A stretch of 64,000 nucleotides of DNA, from positions 1,302,001-1,366,000 of the forward strand of contig VNWV01000004.1 of the NCBI GenBank assembly GCA_009801085.1, written 5' to 3'. The position numbers and the translations under genes are program-made. Position 1 is the first letter of the stretch. The number at the start of each line of letters is the position of its first letter. The notes under the pieces were generated by a model. That model was given only the letters and a program-made list of their open reading frames with translations, made no database searches and had not been told where the DNA came from. Shown here piece by piece: positions 34,272 through 44,189 of the stretch. The DNA comes from Lasiodiplodia sp. COLG20. Lineage: Eukaryota; Ascomycota; Dothideomycetes; Botryosphaeriales; Botryosphaeriaceae.

Positions 34272-35690
34272 CTATTGATCCACACCCTTCCGCGGCGCCG
34301 TGCCCGTCATGGACTCCAGAATTTGAACAATCTGCTGACTATGCTTCTGCCCGCTGCCGTCATCTGTATCAAAGCTCGCGGCCCTCATGTCGAGCTCTTC
34401 AATCTTGGGTGCTACCTTTGCTTCCAGCTCCTCCTTCGACTTCAGAGATCCCTGTTTGATCCGCACGTCCTCTGGAACGGCAGGGTTCACGGAGAGCTTA
34501 ATGCGGCCGGATGAATCGATATAAGCGCGTTCTGGCGACACCCAGACCTTAGGGCCTCCCTTGTCTTCGTACCTCATGGAGAAATATAGATCATTCGCCT
34601 TGGACCCGCTTTGGAAGAGCTTGACGTCCGCAACAACACCACCGACACCAGCCTTGGTCTGCGAGGCCTTCTGGTTGGTTTGACGACCAACGAGCAGTCG
34701 AGCTTCAATTGGCTCTCTGGACGCCTGAGGGCCCAGGATCGGGTGGTTGTTGAGGAATGCTGAGCTGCGAAGATAGGAAAGACCAGCAGATGGGTGGGTG
34801 CTCGGCGGCCCCTTCGCTGCTTTGTTCCGCATTGTCTCCCATAATAACTCATTCGCCGTGCCCTGAAACGCCTCTACAGGGAGAGGGTCTGCGTGGACGC
34901 CTGGGAGATCGAAGAAGTCTCTGATAAGGCCGCTCATCTCCGACGACAGGGTGGTGTTTTCACGCAGAACCTTGACCACCTGCTCAAAGTCCTCATCAGA
35001 AAACTGGAACGTCTCCTCGCGAGGCAAGGACTCCTCTGGAACACCGTCCGCTCTTGCCTTCGCCATAGCGTCCGTGAAGGCCCTTCCATCAAAGTATTTT
35101 CTCAAGTGCTCCTTGAAAGCGTCCTTGTGCCGGCGAATCTGGCTCTCAAGGTAAGCCTTGAACTGGCCCTCGGTCATTCCTGCCATATAAGGTCCTTTGA
35201 ATTTCCATTTGCTATGGCCCTTCTGCTGTGCCTCGGGGGTGAGCTGGGTGTTGTCGAAGCGTTCGTGGAAGACGCTGGCTCCAATCGCTTGCTTGCCTGA
35301 CGCAGTCGTGCGGGTCTCTGGGCTTAGAGTGAGTGGGATGTTCATTTCGTGCCACTTTTCCAGGGTGCGGACGTGGTCGCCGGCGCTCTCGAAATCGGTA
35401 AAGAGGTTGATCGTATCGATTTCGTACACTCGCATTGTTGGCGCAGATGAACGTGTTGTTTCACGAAGTGGCAGCGGCCGCTTCAAGCCCCAATCGCCAC
35501 GGCCCAGGCTTGAAGGAGGCGTTGCGATGGCTTGACGAGTCGGAAACGGCTGTGTTGCGGTTTCAGAGGCACTCGTGTAGTCGGACGAGGTGCCAGGCGC
35601 AGTTCCCGCGCCAGGAATCGGGGGCGGCAGTGAGAAGAGGCGCGAACCGCGTAGCAGCTGCGCTGCAGGAGATGACAGCTTTCGCGACAT
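34272..35690 (-). CDS. MRP51: Mitochondrial small-subunit ribosomal protein, Mrp51 (bS1m)-like
   Basis: Single exon, 472 aa. The N-terminus is basic and Ser/Leu-rich (SSPAAQLLRGSRLFSLPPPI), typical of a mitochondrial presequence. GRGDWGLKRPLPLR near residue 64, then YEIDTINLFTDFESA and KWHEMNIPLTL, is a pattern I associate with fungal Mrp51-family proteins. KFKGPYMAGMTEGQFKAYL and a C-terminal WVSPERAYIDSSGRIKLSV segment fit the same family. Mrp51 is part of the mitochondrial small ribosomal subunit and, in yeast, is needed to translate mitochondrial mRNAs. The alternative is mS45 (Mrps35/Bot1), another fungal mitoribosomal protein that I cannot fully exclude without alignment. It sits in a same-strand row with eS17 and Rtr1. 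Confidence 0.7.
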   Translation of the reverse strand: MSRKLSSPAAQLLRGSRLFSLPPPIPGAGTAPGTSSDYTSASETATQPFPTRQAIATPPSSLGRGDWGLKRPLPLRETTRSSAPTMRVYEIDTINLFTDFESAGDHVRTLEKWHEMNIPLTLSPETRTTASGKQAIGASVFHERFDNTQLTPEAQQKGHSKWKFKGPYMAGMTEGQFKAYLESQIRRHKDAFKEHLRKYFDGRAFTDAMAKARADGVPEESLPREETFQFSDEDFEQVVKVLRENTTLSSEMSGLIRDFFDLPGVHADPLPVEAFQGTANELLWETMRNKAAKGPPSTHPSAGLSYLRSSAFLNNHPILGPQASREPIEARLLVGRQTNQKASQTKAGVGGVVADVKLFQSGSKANDLYFSMRYEDKGGPKVWVSPERAYIDSSGRIKLSVNPAVPEDVRIKQGSLKSKEELEAKVAPKIEELDMRAASFDTDDGSGQKHSQQIVQILESMTGTAPRKGVDQ

Positions 35691-36412
35691 AGTGGAATTG
35701 GCCAGCTGCGGTGTGCCGCAGGAGCAGCTGGTGGGAATGGGGACGACGCGGCAGGTGGGTTGTCCTCCGCGGCGATGAGATCTTCCAAATACCGCAAGAC
35801 GTTTTGCCGAGCCGCCGACGCCGTTGGTGCCTCAGGCTTTACATCTCGTGACAATTCACGACCAACGATACAATGCACCGCAATGCCCAGTCCCAGTTTG
35901 TTTAGATTCACAGTGCAGGTAATTCGATGTATTCGTGAAGTAATTCGTGAAGTACTGTCTGGCTCGACTTGGTACATAATCATTTCACTCGATCATGCCT
36001 GTCTCCTCATTGGCTGGGGAGACTTCGAGATAGCCTCGCCTACGCCTCTACGCGCTCGATCTCGAGCCGTGAGGGCGAAAGGGGCGCTCGTGAGGCATTT
36101 CAGTTTCTGTCCTGTTCCATGCTCTGCCTCCTGCCCTGCTGCCGGCACGAAGCCGTCTACGCCTTTACCCCTCCGAATTTGAAAAGCCCAGGACATCCGG
36201 ATTCCATGGATCTGAGTGCTGGTGTTGGCAGGATTTGCAAATCGTGGGCCTGCATGGTACTGATAGCCGCATGACTGAGGGCACAGGCAAGGCAGCGGTC
36301 CAAAGCTGGCCCTGGCAAGCAATCGGGCCCGGTGGGAAGGTGTCTTCCTGGTTTAGGACACTTTGCGCCGTATTCTGGAACTGCAATAGATAGACTAAGC
36401 GGCGATGGTTGT
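35691..36412. other. Intergenic: Mrp51-like promoter and Rtr1 3' flank
   Basis: About 0.7 kb between two minus-strand genes. The overlapping frames are short and without family resemblance. No other feature seen. Confidence 0.5.
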
Positions 36413-37348
36413 TCATAGGATCCAGTCTCCGTCCTCGTCCCGCTCAATGCCATTTTTCAAATTCACCCGAGGTTCGTAGCCCTCGATCGACATGTGGTCT
36501 GCTGAAGCTGGGAAACTTGGCTGTGATATGACCCTGTTCTCGGAGATGCTGTCTTTCACTAAGCCTGATGGTCTTGCAGACATGGTTTGCTCGCCTCTCT
36601 CCAAGGCCAGATCCGCCATGGCTCTGTCCAAGTTCTGAGCTTCGTCGGCAGACCGTGCCCAGGGACCGGACTGCGCGGCGTCCAAAGACAGGCCAGACAT
36701 GACGGAATTCAAGTCCGGAGGAGAGTTCGGGGCGCGTCTGTCGGCCATGAGCTCAAGCTGGGGGACAACGCCTGCCCTCCTGAGCCAGGCGGGCTCCTCG
36801 TTCAGCTGGACCTTGACGAACAAGGCGCGCCGGGCACAATCATCGCAGCACCAGAGCTCGAGCTTCTCGCGAGGCACGATCTGGAGCTGGCGGCCCTTTA
36901 CTATGAACTTGTTCTTGCCGGCATTAGCATCGACCTTGGGCCTATTCGGGCAGAGCACGTAGCCGCACTTGTCGGCGCACTTGCGCTCCTCCAGCAGAGA
37001 GTCGTAGTCTGAGGGCTGGAAGTTTGTTATCAGGGCCTTGAACATTGACGCGTCATCGTGCGACGGGCTCATGGGGTCCGCGTCCGGAGAGGACGGGAAG
37101 TCGATCAGCTGCACAATGGCATCGAGGATCTGGGCCTCGACGTCCTTCTGCTGCTGGATCAGATGGGCATGGTAGAGAGCTATCTCGCGGTTTCGCTTGT
37201 CGCGCGCGGCCTGCGGCTCTTGCTCTTGACTCGGCTGCCGGGGTGGCGCGCTGGCTGCAGGCGGCGGCGGCTTCCCAGCCTGAGGCGCGTTGATCTTCTT
37301 GAGGATCGACTTGGGCAGGGCGCTGCCGTCGAATTTCGGCGGAGCCAT
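36413..37348 (-). CDS. RTR1: RNA polymerase II CTD phosphatase, Rtr1/RPAP2 family
   Basis: Single exon, 311 aa. The Rtr1 signature spans about residues 115-190. LLEERKCADKCGYVLCPN supplies the first zinc ligands (C-GYVL-C). LELWCCDDCARRALFVKVQL supplies the second Cys pair. EEPAWLRR follows, as in other family members. These proteins dephosphorylate the Rpb1 C-terminal repeats at Ser5 (and Tyr1) in the transition from initiation to elongation, and help Pol II enter the nucleus. The N-terminus is Lys/Pro-rich, with a helix (YHAHLIQQQKDVEAQILDAI) before the zinc domain, as usual. The C-terminus is acidic and ends EDGDWIL. The gene is divergent from BBC1, with about 0.5 kb between the start codons. 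Confidence 0.9.
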   Translation of the reverse strand: MAPPKFDGSALPKSILKKINAPQAGKPPPPAASAPPRQPSQEQEPQAARDKRNREIALYHAHLIQQQKDVEAQILDAIVQLIDFPSSPDADPMSPSHDDASMFKALITNFQPSDYDSLLEERKCADKCGYVLCPNRPKVDANAGKNKFIVKGRQLQIVPREKLELWCCDDCARRALFVKVQLNEEPAWLRRAGVVPQLELMADRRAPNSPPDLNSVMSGLSLDAAQSGPWARSADEAQNLDRAMADLALERGEQTMSARPSGLVKDSISENRVISQPSFPASADHMSIEGYEPRVNLKNGIERDEDGDWIL

Positions 37349-37846
37349 GAGCGGACGAGCAGGGCGAAGGGATCGATGATCGTGATAGCTTGGGCGGAGC
37401 TGGTGCTGGTGCGCTGGCTGCTGAAACTTGGCCCCGAGGCCGCCGGTGGCTCGCGCGTGGCGGCTCCGGCTTGGGCCTCATTCAGGGCCACTGCCTGCTC
37501 GGACGCCGCAGCGCATCGTCACCCACACCACGCCTCCTCTCTCCGTACGCCTTCCCAAACACCTGCTCCCGCGCGCTGGTATGCTCTGAACACCCGGCCC
37601 CGCGAGCCCCCTTGCAGGTACGCTCCCTCTCTCTCATCCTCGTCCGCGCCCGAGACCAAGCTTGTCCGCTGACGCAATGCCCCGCCAGCAAACCGTCTCC
37701 ACACCCGCAGCCGCAGCCGCCGTCCCGTCACAGCACCCGACCGCATCTGCGACGACACAGCACCGGCCCCGCAGCCGTCACGGCCTCCACCCATCGCATC
37801 TACCTGAGCGCCTTGCCCAAGCGCCCCCGGCCGGTCCGCCGTCGCC
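37349..37846. other. Divergent promoter, RTR1/BBC1
   Basis: 498 nt between the two start codons. The BBC1 side is C-rich on the plus strand. An ATG at 37677 opens an out-of-frame ORF that overlaps the BBC1 start. A CAGGTACGC donor-like site near 37617 could belong to a 5' UTR intron. Confidence 0.5.
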
Positions 37847-38174
37847 ATGGCTGCGCCCCCGTTCAAGGTCAAGGCCCTTTATGAGTACAATTCTGGCCAC
37901 GAGGATGACCTGGCCTTCCCTGAGAATGCCATCATCACTGTCACCGGCGAGGAGGATGCGGACTGGTATGTCGGCGAATACAGTGATCCCAATGGCACCA
38001 AAACGGAGGGTCTCTTCCCCAAGAACTTTGTCGAGCGCTACGAGCCTGCTCCTCCCCCGCGGCCCAACCGTGCCTCGCGCCCTCCTCCGCCGCCGTCCGC
38101 GCCTGCTCCTGTGGAGGAGCCGTCTGCGGACGACGTCCCCGAGCAGCCCGAGCCCGAGCATGAGCCCCCTGTAG
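37677..38174 (+). promoter_or_regulatory. Upstream ORF overlapping the BBC1 start codon
   Basis: An ATG at 37677 is open for about 165 codons, out of frame with BBC1 (ATG 37847) and running into its SH3 region. Its peptide is Pro/Ala/Arg-rich and looks non-functional. It matters only if the mRNA starts upstream of it. Confidence 0.3.
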
Positions 38175-41100
38175 CTCAGGCTCCAGAGCTGCCCGAGGCG
38201 CCACGAGAAGAGCGTCCGGTGCCTCCTCAATCGCCCCCGCCTGTAACGGCTCCTAAGTCTCCCGAGCAACCTTCGCTTCCCAAGATGTCGAAACCGGCTC
38301 CTCCTCCTGCTGCCCCAGCGGCAGGCAGCAAGTCGCCGCCCCCGCCTGTTGCGGAGAAGCCCCAGTCTTTCAAGGACCGTATTGCAGCTTTCAACAGGGG
38401 TTCTGCCGCTCCCATTGCTCCACTCAAGCCTTCCGGCCCGCCCAGCGGCTTCATCAAGAAGCCGTTTGTTGCCCCGCCTCCAAGCCGCAATGCTTACGTA
38501 CCTCCTCCCCGTGAGCCGGCCCCTCAAAAGGTATACAGACGCGACGAGGACCCGGAGATCTCTGAGCGCCAAACGCAAGATCAAGAGATGGCCGAAAGAG
38601 CTGGCTTAGGTGGATCCAGTGCGCCTGCTGAAGGCGAAGAGGATGCCCCTAAGCCACAGAGCCTGAAGGAGCGGATCGCGCTTTTGCAGAAACAGCAGAT
38701 GGAACAAGCAGCCCGGCAGGCTGAAGCATCGCACAAGGAGAAGCCCAAGCGCCCGCCCAAGAAGCGGATCGAGTCGCACGAAATGGACGTCCAATCCGAA
38801 ACAACAGAGGGTGGCGAGCCCGAAGATGCCCAGGCGCAGGCGAAAAAGCGCCATTCGCACCACCCCAAGTCGCCGGAAGCCCGCCAGCAAGAGCGTGAGC
38901 CATTCAGCGACGGCAATGAGGCTGACCAGTCTGCCGCCGGCGAAACTACTGAAGATGCTGAAGGGTCCTCCACATCCGTTGAGGAAGATGAGGAAAGAGC
39001 TCGTGGAAAGGCAGTCCCTCGAGCACACGCGGCGCCTACTCACGAGCCTGAGGTCGGAGACGAAGAAGACGCCACTGAAGAGGAGGCAGAGGAAGAAATG
39101 GATGAAGAAACCAAGAGACGGATGGAGCTTAGAGAGCGAATGGCGAAGCTGAGCGGTGGCATGGGCATGGCCGGCATGTTCGGGATGCCCATGCCCGGTA
39201 TGAAGCCACCACCCAAAAAGACCACGTCTGGCTCGGAGCGCAAGTCCATCGATAGCCACCGTGATTCTGAGCAATCGCCTCCTCCTCCTGCCCAACGTGT
39301 CCCCATGATTCCCATTCCCGGCATGGGCATGCCGCCAGTCCGCAGTCCAGAATCTGAAGATACCGAAATGGCGGTTGAGAAGGAGAATGAGCCAGCGCAA
39401 CCCATTACTGGGGAGCACGAGCCCGAGAAGGTCACAGACATGGAGGACATCAAAGCTGATGAAACGGTAAAGGATGCTCCTCCGCCTGTGCCACAAGGTC
39501 AGTTTCAAATTCGACGACGAGCTGTTGGTGCCGCGCATCAACCTAAGAAGGCCTCAATATCATCCAAGATTTCTAGCTCTTTCCCGAAGTGGACATCTGT
39601 GTGCTCAGGTGCAACACGGGAGCGTAGACTTGTCTTTGGGGCCTTTAGTAGGTTGCGTGGGAATCAAGGCTTCTGTCCATACTATTTGACCCCGTACAAG
39701 CTGACATCGTTGCCCAGACCGGCCAGTTCCACCTCCACCAAGTGCCGAGCGACCAGCACCTCCACCGGTACCTGCAGACTGTATGTTAAAGTAAAACTGC
39801 TATACAAGTCCTATTGCTGATATTTACAGCTCGTCCAGTCCCTGCCCCGCCACCGCCTGAAAGACCAGAGTCACGAGGTTCGGAGTCCGACGAGGAGCTG
39901 TCCAGTGCTGGACATGAGCTGCCAGCTCGAGGGCCTCCGCCGCCAATCCCGCAGTCGCCTCCCCAGCACCGCGGACAAGAACCCACCTCGCCCTCGGTTG
40001 CTTCTAGGCCCTCTACCTCCTCAGAGAAGAGGGCAAGCCGGCCTATTCCGCCGATCCCCGGTGTTTCCAGCCCTGTCATGTCTCCGACGGCTGCCTCTAG
40101 AGCACCGCCGCCGCCGCCTCCTGCGGCGGCCCCTCCGTCAAGAGGGTCTGCCAAGGATGCTTTATCTCGGGAGGACATGGAAGGCGAGACCGAATATGAA
40201 GGCGACTATGATACGGACATCGCGTCCGGAGCGACACATAAGGATGCCCTGAAGGCGCATGCAAGGGACCACAGCTACGACGATAGCACTCTGGCGGGTT
40301 CCCCAATCACGGGTCCTCCTGCTCCATCAGGGGCGCCCCGCGCTGTGCCTCCGCCTCCCCCGCAGCAGCCACCACCGTCCAGGCAGTCTCTCGATGCTCC
40401 CAGAGGTGCTCCACCACCTCCCCCACGCGAGTCGATGGATGCTCCCAGAGGCGCTCCTCCGCCTCCACCGCGCGAGTCAATGGATGCTCCTAGAGCCATG
40501 CCACCTCCACTACCAAGAGAATCCATTGATGCCCCCAGAGCTATGCCGCCTCCGCCACCAAGAGAGTCTATTGATGCTCCACGAGGCGTACCACCACCTC
40601 CTCCTTCCCAACCAATGTCTCCTGCGGATGACGAAGATGAGTATGACCCGTACAAGTACAACGCTCAGGCAGCCCGTGCTGCCCCGCCGCCTCCTTCTGG
40701 CCCTCCGCCGGCTGCCGCGTCCCAAGGATCTGTGCCGGAGGAGGATGATGATGATGAGGAAATCTATCAGAGTCCTCCTCCACGAAGGATGAGCAAGAGG
40801 ATTAGTCAGCATCAGGCTCCTTTCTCCCCTCATCAGGAAGCAGAGGACGCGTACGAGACGCCAATGTCGCCCCCGCGCAGCTCGATGCAAACTACCAGGA
40901 AGTCTCTAGACGTTGACCGAACTCTTGGCTCGCGCCGGTCTATGGACCAGTCCCGTCCGTCCATCGACCACGGTCATATTGCCAACGACGTCGATCTGGG
41001 CCAGCCTAGCCAGTGGTGGACGCAGCCGAACACGCCGCCCCCAGTCTTCCAGAACCGCAAGGATGTCTTGTTCGAGATCGAAGAGTCAACCACTAGCAAG

Positions 41101-41745
41101 CGTGGCGGCAGGACCATTGTCCAAAAAGACGTTTACGTCTTGTTTCAAGACTACTCGCAAACTGTTGTTACTGCTCGGTATGATACGCGTGAGCCGGCCG
41201 GCGTGGCGCTCGAACAAAGACACGAACCTCCACCTCAGAAGCTGAGACAGGACCAACTTGAGGATGCTTACGAGCAGTTCGGTCGGCGCATGTCAGAAGA
41301 TGCAAACGCAAAACAACACGCGACAATTGGCGATGGCTCACCCCAGGCACTTGTCCTTGAGCTCCTCAAGCCTTTATCGGCTGCGCTCTATCCAGTTGGC
41401 ACTCGGGCTTACGGTGCGTTGGTCTATGCCAACCTGGCCAATGCATCGGTCCAACAGAACGACGAAATTCGCCCTGGAGACATCATCTCGCTCCGCAATG
41501 CAAAGTTCGAAGGCAAGCATGGCGCTATGCACGCCAAGTATAAGATGGAGGTTGGTAAGCCGGACCATGTGGGGGTGGTGGTTGAGTGGGATGGAACGAA
41601 GAAGAAGATCAGAGCGTTGGAGCAGGGTCGGGAAAGCAAGAAGGTCAAGGTGGAGAGCTTCCGTATGAGCGATCTTAGGAGCGGCGAGGTAAGGGTTTGG
41701 AGAGTCATGGGCAGAGACTGGGTTGGCTGGGATGTTGCTGCCTGA
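37847..41745 (+). CDS. BBC1: SH3-domain cortical actin/endocytosis protein, Bbc1-like
   Basis: Three exons: 37847-39497, 39718-39780, 39830-41745, joining in frame to 1209 aa. An SH3 domain lies at about residues 5-68 (FKVKALYEYNSGHEDDLAF ... ADWYVGEY ... EGLFPKNFVERY). A long, very proline-rich and charged middle has many PPPPP tracts suited to binding SH3 domains or profilin. A 15-residue repeat occurs five times. A folded C-terminal domain of about 200 residues begins near FQNRKDVLFEIEEST and ends with DHVGVVVEWDG ... EVRVWRVMGRDWVGWD. The same SH3-proline-conserved tail order is found in yeast Bbc1/Mti1, which dampens Las17/WASP and type I myosins at endocytic patches. Intron 1 is unusually long (220 nt) with a GTCAGT donor. 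Reading through it stays open to a stop near 39820, so retention would give a truncated protein. Confidence 0.87.
40387..40611 (+). repeat. Five tandem 45-nt units in BBC1
   Basis: Each unit encodes 15 residues of the form S[LMI]DAPR[GA]xPPP[PL]P[RS][EQ]. Units run 40387-40431, 40432-40476 and so on to 40611, all in register. The high similarity suggests expansion by slippage or unequal exchange. Copy number may vary between strains. Confidence 0.9.
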
Positions 41746-42474
41746 TTGCAGTCTATGGCGTCAGCACTGAAAGGGCAGGCACTGCTGAGCAGCGTTCTTG
41801 TGCACTTGCAGTATTGGTAAGTTCAGCGAGCTCTAGTCAGGTTTGTAATAATATCCAGTACCTGTTGTTTAGATGTCCTCAGCCTTCGTTGGCCCTGCAG
41901 CCTGTGCAATAGTCTTACCCAGATAGTCACTTAAACACTTTGTACAACTTCGGCCCTTCCAGCTCTGCCGTGTGTGGGAGGCGGGCAAAAAGCGTTTCAC
42001 AAGGACGCCAAGGCACGCCGATGAGAGGCTGGACAAATATCCCTGGCCTTCTCAAAGGTGGCTGTTGCGCACGACACTGAAACCCCCTTTCCCGCCTATC
42101 CTGTGCCCACACATTGGGGCATGGCTTCGAGGATTGTGCTGTACTGCACACGAAGTGATCTCCAAGAGTGATCATTGTCGCCCGGGGCGGCGATGCATGC
42201 AAATGGGCCACGGAATGACTGCCGAGATTCTGTCGGCGTTCATTGGAGATGGGCTGGTAAATTACCGGAACTCGTGCGTAACGAGGCTGAAGTGTGTGAC
42301 GCGATGGGGAATGATGGCTGTGACGCGCCTAATGCAAGGATTCGGCAACCTTCCTGGGACCTAAATGCTGCTTGAAAAAGCCACGAGCACCCTACCCTGT
42401 CCGAAGGCTGTAGCAGTGCGCTGCATTATCGTTCTTTGCCATCACTCGATCGCCTCATCATTTCCGTCCTCGAC
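41746..42474. other. Intergenic: BBC1 3' flank and promoter of the secreted-protein gene
   Basis: About 0.7 kb between two plus-strand genes. Short frames on both strands show no family resemblance. The last 60 nt are pyrimidine-rich, as in a leader. Confidence 0.5.
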
Positions 42475-43286
42475 ATGGTTCACACTCTTCTATCCAAACC
42501 GCTCGTTCTGGGCTTTTTTGGTCTTTCTGCCGCGCAGATTACTTAGTAAGAAATTCCCATTTCCAGTTAGTTATGCGGGAACGTAGGGCCTACCAGGACG
42601 GGAACGGCATCGTCCGGGCACCATTTCAAAGGATCGATCCCTAGGCAAGCCCTACACCTTGATTTGACCACTAACCGACTTTGTTTTACAGCAATGAGAC
42701 CACGGGCGCCTATACATGCTCTACTGCATCCGGCGCTTACTGTGGCGGGAGTTCCCTGTCAACCAACATCATCATCCATTGTACCAACTTCGTCGGCCAA
42801 TCGACCAACTGCAACGCCAACCTTGCTGGTATCAATCCAGTCGGCGTCAAGTCTGCTGCCACTTGCTATCAGTCCTCGTCCATGAGCGGCGACGCCGTCT
42901 GCTCCTTCAACGGTGTCGGGTACCCCGATAACGGAACCGCCGCCGCCTTCCCCATCTGCAACGCTTCGTCCGTGCTGTCTTTGCCGTCACACAATGCCAC
43001 CAGGCCATCCACGGCGTTCAGGATCGGTCCGTCCACGACATCTAGCTCGTTCAGCAGCTCTACAGATAGTACACTATCTACACCCGTCGTCCCAACGACA
43101 CCGTCAAGCACGAGGACGATCACCACAACGGTTGCGAACACGGCCTCGGGGACATCGGCCGGTAGTGGTGGCCACACAACGACTTCGGAACCGTCTCAGG
43201 TTATGAGCGCGCCCGCGCCTCACAACTTTGCCGTGCCGAGCGGCCTACTTCCAATCCTTGCGGTGGCTGCGGCGCTCGTAGGCTGA
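42475..43286 (+). CDS. Small cysteine-rich secreted protein with GPI-type C-terminus
   Basis: Two exons, 42475-42545 and 42692-43286, joining in frame to 221 aa. The 146-nt intron has a GTAAGA donor, a CTAAC branch site and a TTACAG acceptor. Exon 1 encodes only the signal peptide (MVHTLLSKPLVLGFFGLSAA). The mature N-terminal 100 residues carry spaced cysteines (YTCSTASGAYCGG, IIIHCTNF, NCNANLAG, TCYQSSS, AVCSFNG, FPICNAS) and several N-glycosylation sites. A Ser/Thr-rich stalk follows. The extreme C-terminus is a hydrophobic tail (LLPILAVAAALVG) without a basic end, as for GPI-anchor addition. The same window encodes part of the anchoring enzyme (Gpi8). No biochemical function is known to me. 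Similar proteins occur widely in filamentous ascomycetes. Confidence 0.8.
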
Positions 43287-44189
43287 GAACGAACCTTGCC
43301 AAAGGCGACCAGACGAGCAGAACATTGCAGTGTTCACGAATTAACGTGGTTATGAGTTTCAGACTTATCAATGACCGATGGGAGTAATTGGGGAGGTATG
43401 CTGTTTTATTATCATGCCGCTGCCAGAGCGTCGGGGATTGTTTCGTTTGTAGAGAATACAGAAGAAAGAGTTTCTTTGCAACATCTCCGCAACTACTATG
43501 AAAATAGATGCCGATCTTTTGCTATCTTCTTGACATCTTTCTACTCGAACATTTCTACGCGCCGGACGAGTAGTGTAAACAGTCTTTCCCGTTAACCATC
43601 AAGGCTGAAATGTCTATGCAGTTGCCTCTTAATCGTTAAGGCTGTCCTGCACCTGTAAAAGCACTGGACATATTCGAGATATTGCGTCTTTCATATGTTG
43701 TTAAAGGTTATAACGAGATAAATACCTTCGTCAGACTGGAGAACCAAATATACACCTAGAAATTTAATTAATTAGATATTCCAAGTAAAACACCTAGCGA
43801 CTTAGCCATGGAGAGTTGCATAATATACTGTTCATTAATGTCTTTTTGCTCGCTGTGAAAAAGTTGAATGCTCTACACTCCAAGAGGTCAGTGAGGAGAA
43901 TATGCTACGCGAGTCATTTTAGTACCACAGCAGTACAGACTGTTTCACACGGGCTTGACAATGCATGACAACAGGCAGAATGGGACACTTGATTGTCCAG
44001 GACTCTATGAAACACGTCTCTATCGGGCTCGAATACCGAAGTTGCAAACATCACTTATCCATCAATCATAACTGCTCAATCGTAGCCATCCAACTCGAAT
44101 CCACATGTTGCTGAGGTGATGAAGATCACACAAAGAAGGAAATATGGACAGCGATCGGCAAGGGTCCCCGGGGGGCACGCCTAATGCTC
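43287..44189. other. Convergent 3' flanks with an AT-rich patch
   Basis: Between the stops of the secreted-protein gene (plus) and the subtilisin (minus). About 43600-43860 is clearly more AT-rich than the rest of the window. Only short frames. No transposon remnant recognised. Confidence 0.5.

Noticed and set aside
37778..38584. 268-codon minus-strand frame over the BBC1 start
   Set aside because: Arg/Leu/Gly-rich antisense shadow; the plus strand encodes a good SH3 domain here.
38606..39541. 311-codon minus-strand frame inside BBC1
   Set aside because: Leu/Arg-rich antisense shadow of the charged, proline-rich BBC1 middle.
44026..44040. Possible tRNA B box near ctcgaatacc
   Set aside because: No matching A box, acceptor stem or cloverleaf around it. 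No other convincing tRNA B box was found in the intergenic regions.
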